64,000 nucleotides of DNA from NCBI GenBank assembly GCA_022376925.1, contig JAIOJX010000027.1, positions 16,509,471 through 16,573,470 on the forward strand, read 5' to 3'. The number at the start of each line of letters is the position of its first letter. Within the stretch, counting starts at the first letter, position 1. Shown here in pieces: positions 56,362 through 64,000 of this stretch. Source of the DNA: Tragulus kanchil (lineage: Eukaryota; Chordata; Mammalia; Artiodactyla; Tragulidae). Position numbers and translations under genes: made by a program. Under the pieces are notes generated by a model. That model searched no databases. It was not told where the DNA came from and saw only the letters and a program-made list of their open reading frames with translations.

Positions 56362-56578
56362 TGTTTTACATTTTTGGGTTTTTTTTCCCTTCTGACGCAG
56401 CTTGTGGAGTCTTAGTTTCCCAGCTAGAGATCGAATCTGGGGCCCCTGCAGTGAGAGCTTGGAGTTCTAACTGCTGGACCTCCAGGGTCCACTGATTTCT
56501 TTTCCAACCTCTCTGTGACCGATGTGATCCCCCCTGATTCCCTTATGAGCAACTATCTGCATCTGATCTTTGGAACTC

Positions 56579-56773
56579 AGGGGCTGCCCTGGTGCTCCGA
56601 CAGTAAAGGGTCTGCCTGCAATGCAGGAGAGCTGGCTTCAACCCCTGGGTCGGGACGATCCCCCGGAGAAGGGAATGGCAGCATTCTTGCCTGGAAAACC
56701 CCAGGGACAGAGGAGTCTGGTGGGCTACGCTCCACGGGGTCACGAAGAGTGGGACAGGACGGAGCAACTGACG
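56579..56773 (+). mobile_element. Bov-tA type SINE (second copy)
   Basis: Duplicate of 55412-55606 from duplication 15. The last 17 bases are also the first bases of duplication 16. Confidence 0.9.
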
Positions 56774-57099
56774 CTTTTGGAACCCAGGGAAGCTGGTGGT
56801 TGTTGGATGAAGCCGCTTTTCTACAAATGGGAAATGGGGGACATGGAAAGGCTTTCACACTCAGGAGGGCCCCACAGGGTCCACTCGGTTTCCCATTGGC
56901 CTACGAGACTCTGTTATTTCCTGCTGTGCGACACAGAGATTTGCTCTCTCTGAACATATCAAAATGACCGTCTTGGTAAGTCGCGTTGTCGTCTGCGGCC
57001 ATAGAGGCGTGCATAACGAATGACTGTGTATTTCCCACTGTAGATGTTATTCCCGTGATTAATTTATTTTGAAACCGGAAGCCTTTCCCTTTTAATTTT

Positions 57100-57470
57100 C
57101 CTTACCCATTCCACTCATTCCTTCTCCCCTTGGGCAACAGCATGTTTGTTCTCTGCTTCTGTTTTGTTGTGTTTGTTCCTTTGTTTTACGCTTCACCTCC
57201 CACACATACGTGAACTTGTGCTGTAATTGCCTTTCTCCGTCTGACGTGCTTCGCTAAGTGTAGTGTTGTCTAGGGCAATCCGCATTGCTGCAATTGGTAA
57301 ATTTTCATTCTTTTTTGTGGCTGAGTAATATTCCACCGTGCGTCTACGTCATGTTTTCTTTATCGGCTCATCTATCAGTGGACACGCCGGTTGCTTCCGT
57401 GTCTTGGCTGTTGTAAGCAGGGCTGCAGTGAGCATACGGGTGGAGGTGACAGTGGATGACAAGTAAGTTT
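57100..57470 (-). mobile_element. L1-like 3' UTR fragment, reverse
   Basis: CCTTACCCATTCCACTCATT, CTGTAATTGCCTTTCTCCGT, TTGTGGCTGAGTAATATTCC, TTTATCGGCTCATCTATCAG and GTCTTGGCTGTTGTAAGCAG are in the order of the reversed L1 3' region. Confidence 0.82.
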
Positions 57471-58156
57471 ATTCCTGCAAGTTGACGTGTGCTCCGGTCA
57501 CTGTGTACTTGGAGTTCTCTTCCTCTCTGCTCTGCCCCTTCCCTGCCCTCAATTTGATTTTGAGTCGAATTCAGCTGCACTGAGAGTTCTAGGCAGCGAC
57601 GTAGCTCGGAAACCGAAGTCAGCGTTTGGCCCTGGAAGGTCAGAGACCCTTAGATGCTTGAGGCTGTTTCTAGAAAGGGCCCTGGTGAGGCGTGAAGCCG
57701 GCTGTCAATTTGAAACAGGAGAGAAGAGGGCAGGGCACAGTCTTTAAAAGAACGGCACAGCCTGAGGACAGAACAGCAGCTGATGAGGACCCAGTGGGTC
57801 CAAGACGGGGACCGGACGGAGCAACTGACGCTTTTGGAACCCAGGAAGCTGGTGGTTGTTGGATGAAGCCGCTTTTCTACAAATGGGAAATGGGGGACAT
57901 GGAAAGGCTTTCACAATCAGGAGGGCCCCACAGGGTCCACTCGGTTTCCCATTGGCCTCGAGACTCTGTTATTTCCTGCTGTGCGACACAGAGATTTGCT
58001 CTCTCTGAACATATCAAAATGACCGTCTTGGTAAGTCGCGTTGTCGTCTGCGGCCATAGAGGCGTGCATAACGAATGACTGTGTATTTCCCACTGTAGAT
58101 GTTATTCCCGTGATTAATTTATTTTGAAACCGGAAGCCTTTCCCTTTTAATTTTCC

Positions 58157-58527
58157 TTACCCATTCCACTCATTCCTTCTCCCCTTGGGCAACAGCATGT
58201 TTGTTCTCTGCTTCTGTTTTGTTGTGTTTGTTCCTTTGTTTTACGCTTCACCTCCCACACATACGTGAACTTGTGCTGTAATTGCCTTTCTCCGTCTGAC
58301 GTGCTTCGCTAAGTGTAGTGTTGTCTAGGGCAATCCGCATTGCTGCAATTGGTAAATTTTCATTCTTTTTTGTGGCTGAGTAATATTCCACCGTGCGTCT
58401 ACGTCATGTTTTCTTTATCGGCTCATCTATCAGTGGACACGCCGGTTGCTTCCGTGTCTTGGCTGTTGTAAGCAGGGCTGCAGTGAGCATACGGGTGGAG
58501 GTGACAGTGGATGACAAGTAAGTTTAT
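58157..58527 (-). mobile_element. L1-like 3' UTR fragment, reverse (second copy)
   Basis: Duplicate of 57100-57470 from duplication 16. Confidence 0.82.
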
Positions 58528-58871
58528 TCCTGCAAGTTGACGTGTGCTCCGGTCACTGTGTACTTGGAGTTCTCTTCCTCTCTGCTCTGCCCCTTCCCTG
58601 CCCTCAATTTGATTTTGAGTCGAATTCAGCTGCACTGAGAGTTCTAGGCAGCGACGTAGCTCGGAAACCGAAGTCAGCGTTTGGCCCTGGAAGGTCAGAG
58701 ACCCTTAGATGCTTGAGGCTGTTTCTAGAAAGGGCCCTGGTGAGGCGTGAAGCCGGCTGTCAATTTGAAACAGGAGAGAAGAGGGCAGGGCACAGTCTTT
58801 AAAAGAACGGCACAGCCTGAGGACAGAACAGCAGCTGATGAGGACCCAGTGGGTCCAAGACGGGGGACCGG

Positions 58872-60965
58872 TTGACGTCCCCGAAACCTTGAGCCGCAGG
58901 GTGCGCTCCTCGTGAGACACTAGTGAGCTTGGGGGCAGCCCACAGGCGCCGCGACAGTGCAGCCTGACCACAGAAGGGCGGCGAGTGGACGGTGCCCAAT
59001 TCCTGGAAATCCCCGCCCCTCCCCCCGCATGGCTGGCATGTGCCTCCCACCCACTAGCCTGGGAAATTGCCCTCCTCTGTGAGCCCTGACCACTCAGGGC
59101 CCTGAGTCACTCTCACCCGCCGCGGACGGCCCTCACTCTGTCTGTCCAGCGTGTTTCTCTCTAAGTATGCCCACTTCTTCCCTATCACTTGGTCTCTCCT
59201 CTCACTGAATTCTCTCTGTGATGAGACATTAAGAAACTGAGCCTCATTAATCCTGAGCTCAAGTGTTATCTAGGTTAAAAGACCGCGGGTACAGGTCCCA
59301 GTCTGGGTTTTGGCGGGGCTCAAGGCCTGGCCCGTGGGTTCGAGTTTCAATCTGAGTTATATGGTTTCAAGTTCAGTCTACAGCAGGGTGTGACTTCTCT
59401 TTTCAGAATTGAGTTTTTGCAAAAATGCATGTGCTCTGTCACCTCTCAGGACTTTCTCAGCCGTCCTGCCACTTCTGGGATTTTGCAGGACCCAGGGAGG
59501 TGCTGGAAACTGCCAGAGAGTGAAGTCTGATGGACGCCTGAGAGTGAGGGCAGGGAGGCCTTTCTGGAGGAGACATACCAGCCGAAAGAGACCCTCCCCC
59601 ACCACGTCATCCCTCCCCAGCTTCCTCTGTTCCGCCTCCGACCCCATGCAGTCATTCACGTTTAGGGGGAGGACTCTCTTTAGGGAGAAATCCTCTCGTC
59701 CTGTGGTCTTCACCTTAGCTGAGTGGTTTGCTCTGAGATGTCCCGTCCTGTCCTCCCTTTGTAAATTCTCAGCGCTGAGGGACAGGAGGTCTTACCCCTT
59801 TGTCCTTGGGTCAGGGGGTCGAATAGGAAGCATCAGGTGATGCCCACCTGTCCCCTGAGGCAAGGCAAAGACTGGGTTTCATCCTTGTGTAGCGGAAGGG
59901 GACGTACCGGAACGTGGCACCCTAGGTGACGGCCAGCCCCAGAGAAGAGGAACTGAAGTATTCCCCCACGAGCCCTCAGTGCTGGCCCAGCCGCTGCCAG
60001 TTCTGCTTTACGTCTCCTGGCCATGGTCATCCAGCAATGAGCCTCCACTTAGGGCAGGGCATGAGTCACTGGGAGGTTCCAGCCAGCGCTGCCCTTAAGA
60101 GGGTTTCGCAGCGTGGTGGTAAAGCAAGACAGGAAGCCAGCCCTTAGGATGCGGAAGGGAGAGCAGGAGCTCCGGGGGCATCTCCCACCCCTGGGGCTTT
60201 TACACCTGGAGTTGGACGTAATTGGATTGACATTCTAAGGGACAGAATTAGCGCATCACTAGTACATCGTCACAGGCACAAGGGAGAAAGGTCTGCTGGG
60301 CTTCTTACCTTCCGAACGACAAGGCTCCATGCGAGTGAGACACGTGTGGAAGATACAGCTGTGGGCCCGCGGGAAAGAAAGGGCCCTGGGGAGCCGGGAG
60401 GTCCCTGGAGCTTACGGCTTAGGGCCTGAAGGCTGAGCCCTTGAAGATGAGCAGGCGTTAGCCAAAAGCGTGTTGATTGAGGCAGAGGAAGAAACGAGAG
60501 CCAAGACCCAGAATGGAAAGGTGCCCGATCCACTCAACAAATATCCATAGAGGGCCCCCCTTGCACCCCTGAAGTCACTGTTCTAGGTGCTCAGGATGCG
60601 TCCAGACAGGAGACAGCCCTCGCGCTGCTGGGTCTGGCTGGCGTGCTCACGGGGGCGGATGGCAGCAGTAGCCTGCGTTAAGGCTGGAAGGAGGGCCCGT
60701 GGACGGAGGGCCTGTAGACGGGGAGGCCCGTGGATGTAGCAGTGGTGCAGGGCATCCCCTCCGACGCTCAGGGGCCCTGAGCACTGACGTCATCGGCTGA
60801 GTTTGGGGTGGACTCTTCCAGCTCACTGGGCGTGGCCCGCGCTGGGGCCTGGCAGGGCAGGAGGTGTGTTTCCAGGATGGCTCAGTTTGGGGTGCTGCCG
60901 GTAGGCAGAAGTGTCCAAGCTTGGAGGCCCTGAGATGCTTGCGTGCCCGTCTTATGTCTTGTACC
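58872..60965. other. ARSG: ARSG intron, unique sequence
   Basis: No exon recognised. CACTCAACAAATATCCATAG with TTCTAGGTGCTCAGGATGCG at 60532-60600 looks like an old L2/MIR fragment. Confidence 0.5.
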
Positions 60966-61063
60966 TTTGTGGGTGTCCACCGTGCAAAGGAACGGGGAGA
61001 TTTGCCAAGGATCGTAACAAGCAGAGCTGTCGGGAACATTTTTTGGAAAAGAATAAGAGTAGG

Positions 61064-61385
61064 AGTGACGGATGGATAAGTGGATGGATGGATGGATGGA
61101 CGAGTGGATGGATGGATGGATGGACGAGTGGATGGATGGATGGATGGACCAGTGGATGGATGGATGGACGGACGAGTGGATGGATGGATGGATGGACCAG
61201 TGGATGGATGGATGGATGGATGGATGGATGAGTGGATGGATGGATGGATGGACCAGTGGATGGATGGATGGATGGACCAGTGGATGGATGGATGGACGGA
61301 CGAGTGGATGGATGGGTAGATGGATGGACGAGTGGATGGACGGACAAGTGGATGGATGAACGAGTGGATGGATGGATGGATGAGT
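61064..61385. repeat. (GGAT)n array with GGACGAGT / GGACCAGT variant blocks, copy A
   Basis: About 320 bases of GGAT units broken at roughly 28-32 base intervals by GGACGAGT, GGACCAGT or similar, which gives a higher-order period. Low-complexity frames on both strands are a by-product, not genes. Confidence 0.95.
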
Positions 61386-61424
61386 GAAAGAGTCAGCAAA
61401 ACACACCAAGTGGGCCATTTGCTG

Positions 61425-61556
61425 CCGCGTTTCCTTCCACTGTGTTTCGACCTCGCGGCGGTGGGATCTCAGGTTCCTCAGCCAGGGGTTGCACCTGTGC
61501 CCCTGCAGTGGAGTCTCAGAGTCCCCGCCCCTGGACGGTCCGGGAAGTCTCTGCTT
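61425..61556 (-). mobile_element. CHR-like SINE fragment, reverse
   Basis: GTGGGATCTCAGGTTCCTCA, GCCAGGGGTTGCACCTGTGC, CCTGGACGGTCCGGGAAGTC. The second copy is at 62481-62612. Confidence 0.7.
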
Positions 61557-62119
61557 GTTCTTTGAAAGGGCCTGCCTGCTGGTTGTCTCGAAGGCCCTCC
61601 TTAGCGTCCTTCCCGCTGCACAGCGGGCAGCGTAGGGGCAGAGCGGAGCAGTCGCTGGAGCCCCACTCAGCCCCTCTCCAGGTCTCCCGCTCACCCCTGT
61701 CCCCTGCTCTCAGCGGCCATGGCAGATGGTTATTAAAACCCATGTCCACTTCCAAGCCTTTGAATTATGAATGGAGCCCAGATAGCTTTTATTCCAGTCA
61801 CACAGCGATTTAGAGAGCTGCAAGGTCAGGGCTTGTCTCCTATTTAAAATTCCTTATAAATGAAGGCTGGACACGCCTCACCTGGAGACGTTATATCTCT
61901 CCGGGCTTTCGAGGCCGCGTGTTTTGCGCTCACGTTCGGATTCTAACATGCGTAATTGATGCAAAGAGTGAGGTGCTTTGACTTCTGTCTGGCTGGGTCT
62001 TAATTTGCGCTGGTTTTCCTGTTTGTGGGTGTCCACCGTGCAAAGGAACGGGGAGATTTGCCAAGGATCGTAACAAGCAGAGCTGTCGGGAACATTTTTT
62101 GGAAAAGAATAAGAGTAGG

Positions 62120-62441
62120 AGTGACGGATGGATAAGTGGATGGATGGATGGATGGACGAGTGGATGGATGGATGGATGGACGAGTGGATGGATGGATGGA
62201 TGGACCAGTGGATGGATGGATGGACGGACGAGTGGATGGATGGATGGATGGACCAGTGGATGGATGGATGGATGGATGGATGGATGAGTGGATGGATGGA
62301 TGGATGGACCAGTGGATGGATGGATGGATGGACCAGTGGATGGATGGATGGACGGACGAGTGGATGGATGGGTAGATGGATGGACGAGTGGATGGACGGA
62401 CAAGTGGATGGATGAACGAGTGGATGGATGGATGGATGAGT
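62120..62441. repeat. (GGAT)n array, copy B
   Basis: Same unit order and same number of units as 61064-61385 by eye, displaced by 1056 bases. Confidence 0.95.
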
Positions 62442-62480
62442 GAAAGAGTCAGCAAAACACACCAAGTGGGCCATTTGCTG

Positions 62481-62612
62481 CCGCGTTTCCTTCCACTGTG
62501 TTTCGACCTCGCGGCGGTGGGATCTCAGGTTCCTCAGCCAGGGGTTGCACCTGTGCCCCTGCAGTGGAGTCTCAGAGTCCCCGCCCCTGGACGGTCCGGG
62601 AAGTCTCTGCTT
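62481..62612 (-). mobile_element. CHR-like SINE fragment, reverse (second copy)
   Basis: Duplicate of 61425-61556 from duplication 17. Confidence 0.7.
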
Positions 62613-63087
62613 GTTCTTTGAAAGGGCCTGCCTGCTGGTTGTCTCGAAGGCCCTCCTTAGCGTCCTTCCCGCTGCACAGCGGGCAGCGTAGGGGCAGAGC
62701 GGAGCAGTCGCTGGAGCCCCACTCAGCCCCTCTCCAGGTCTCCCGCTCACCCCTGTCCCCTGCTCTCAGCGGCCATGGCAGATGGTTATTAAAACCCATG
62801 TCCACTTCCAAGCCTTTGAATTATGAATGGAGCCCAGATAGCTTTTATTCCAGTCACACAGCGATTTAGAGAGCTGCAAGGTCAGGGCTTGTCTCCTATT
62901 TAAAATTCCTTATAAATGAAGGCTGGACACGCCTCACCTGGAGACGTTATATCTCTCCGGGGCTTTCGAGGCCGCGTGTTTTGCGCTCACGTTCCGGATT
63001 CTAACATGCGTAATTGATGCAAAGAGTGAGGTGCTTTGACTTCTGTCTGGCTGGGTCTTAATTTGCGCTGGTTTTCCTGTTTGTGGG

Positions 63088-63695
63088 CTGTAATGTCTGG
63101 GTCTGTATTTCTAGCTTCCCTTTCCAATGTCGTTTCAGACTTTAATTAGGACCCCTGTAGGCGCGCTGGCCCAAGTCTACCCAGAAAGACTTGGAGAAAA
63201 ACAAAGGAAGCTTTCCAAAGAGCAAGACCATTTTATTGCTTATTAATTAGCCCAGCCAAACAGAGACAGAGGCTGGTCGGGGGCGGGGTGGGGAGGGGGG
63301 AGGTGACCCGGAGGTCAGTGCCTTGAGCTGCGTGGGGTGCTGGCAGGTAATTTTGGGGGAGGAGGGGTACAGCCAGAGCTTTCCAAAGATGTGGAAATAA
63401 AGGCCTTAAGGTTGTTCCTGAGAGTTAAGTTATGGACTTTAACTCACAGTGGGGAAGGAATCGAGCCCTGCAAGCATCAGCTTAAGCGATTATGTGGAAA
63501 ATGGACTCACGTGCTTTTTCCAATCAAGTGACCGGGCCTCTCTCTTCGAGTTTTGCAGTTTTGTTCATTTTGCTGGAACGGGCCCGCGGCACCAGGCCCG
63601 CGGCTCGGAGCTCGAGGGACCCCTGGAAGCCCCACCCTCGTAGAACCTTCGGCCTGGGGAGGAAGTCAGAGCTCCTTGGTTTTTTTTTTTCCTCC
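63088..63695. other. ARSG: ARSG intron, unique sequence
   Basis: No exon or repeat recognised, apart from a G-rich run at 63275-63305. Confidence 0.5.
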
Positions 63696-63699
63696 CCCA

Positions 63700-63848
63700 A
63701 ATAAGTATTTACTTTTTTATTTGTATGGCTGTGCCGGGTCTTAGTTGCAGCGTGTGGGATCTTAGTTCGCCGGCCAGGTGTGGAACCCACGCCCCCCGCA
63801 TTGGGAGTGCAGAGCCTCAAACACTGGGCCCCCAGGGACATTCCAGGG
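63700..63848 (-). mobile_element. CHR-like SINE fragment, reverse
   Basis: TTATTTGTATGGCTGTGCCG, GGTCTTAGTTGCAGCGTGTG, GGGATCTTAGTTCGCCGGCC, CACTGGGCCCCCAGGGACAT. Confidence 0.8.
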
Positions 63849-63889
63849 TCCACGGTCTTTGATGCAAAACAGGGGCTAGACAGAGCAAG

Positions 63890-63978
63890 ACACATCTGTG
63901 TTTGTGCCAGCTACGTGGTCTTAGGGAAGTTACTGACACTCTCTGCTTTACCTTCCTCATCTGTAAAAGGGCGTTCTG
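63890..63978 (+). repeat. MIR-type SINE fragment
   Basis: GCCAGCTACGTGGTCTTAGG followed by GAAGTTACTGACACTCTCTG and CCTCATCTGTAAAAGGGCG has the MIR end order. Confidence 0.7.
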
Positions 63979-64000
63979 ACAATTTGAAATGATATATGTA

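Larger units (their letters stand above)
54534..56857. repeat. Direct tandem duplication 15, period about 1167-1174 bp
   Basis: Copy A is 54534-55707 and copy B is 55708-56857. At the start of copy B, GATAGCGCCCCCTCCCGG replaces GATAGCAGCACCTGCCGGCTCCCGG. The tail of copy A (CATCAGCACCCCCAGCCCC) does not match CACACTCAGGAGGGCCC of copy B. Confidence 0.96.
56757..58871. repeat. Direct tandem duplication 16, period about 1057 bp
   Basis: Copy A is 56757-57813 and copy B is 57814-58871. Small losses at the start of copy B (CCAGGGAAGCTGG to CCAGGAAGCTGG; GGCCTACGAG to GGCCTCGAG) and at the end of copy A (GACGGGGACCGG against GACGGGGGACCGG). It overlaps duplication 15 by about 100 bases. Confidence 0.97.
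60966..63087. repeat. Direct tandem duplication 17, period 1056 bp
   Basis: Copy A is 60966-62021 and copy B is 62022-63087, joined at TTTGTGGG (8 bases shared). The hypervariable tetranucleotide array inside is the same in both. Differences are single extra bases near the end (CTCCGGGCTTTC against CTCCGGGGCTTTC; GTTCGGATT against GTTCCGGATT). Confidence 0.97.

Noticed and set aside
61064..62441. CRISPR-like regular array
   Set aside because: No constant repeat with unique spacers; it is a vertebrate tetranucleotide satellite.
60882..62750. Frames of 80-290 codons rich in HPSIHPL / MDGWMDG
   Set aside because: They are translations of the GGAT tetranucleotide array and occur on both strands.
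1429..63087. The duplications as a new mobile element or biological amplification system
   Set aside because: No shared ends, target-site duplications or common sequence. They are uniform only in length, cut through exons, and copy differences sit at the joints. An assembly cause explains all of this.

Overview
The window is vertebrate nuclear DNA from a ruminant. BovB LINE tails, Bov-tA/BovA-type SINEs (tRNA head with a GGTTCGATCCC box B) and a second, CHR-like tRNA-derived SINE family lie on both strands. Coding exons are split by GT-AG introns. The exact species cannot be read from the sequence.

Two genes are recognisable. SLC16A6 (monocarboxylate transporter 7) runs on the minus strand from about 20-24 kb down past base 1. 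Its exons lie at 11416-11654 (start codon), 7029-7172, 4086-4214 and 1-722, and the last is cut by the window edge. All internal junctions are phase 1 and the reading frame is open. ARSG (arylsulfatase G, lysosomal) runs on the plus strand. Only its first coding exon is here (CDS 47568-47785, probable exon start 47121). In other mammals SLC16A6 is nested in the 5' part of ARSG on the opposite strand, and this layout agrees. A large CpG-rich block at about 19.1-24.7 kb is the probable SLC16A6 promoter and possibly a shared bidirectional promoter. The rest is intron or 5' flank filled with SINE and LINE fragments, simple repeats and older MIR/L2-like pieces.

The dominant unusual feature is a set of 17 direct, head-to-tail duplications, each with a period of about 1.06-1.18 kb, spread over the window. 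Second copies begin near 2537, 5536, 8298, 12436, 19912, 21933, 23845, 26225, 32317, 34420, 38373, 40744, 50288, 53453, 55708, 57814 and 62022. They ignore gene, repeat and CpG boundaries and share no common sequence. The copies are almost identical, and many of the differences are 1-3 base indels close to the joints. The simplest reading is an assembly fault: neighbouring pieces with about 1.1 kb of unmerged overlap were concatenated. Collapsing them would remove about 19 kb and leave about 45 kb of real locus. The fault doubles the first coding exon of SLC16A6, makes a broken copy of the start of its second coding exon, and repeats parts of the CpG island two or three times. I found no evidence for a novel gene system. 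The staircase of duplications is the main result, and anyone using this sequence should correct for it.
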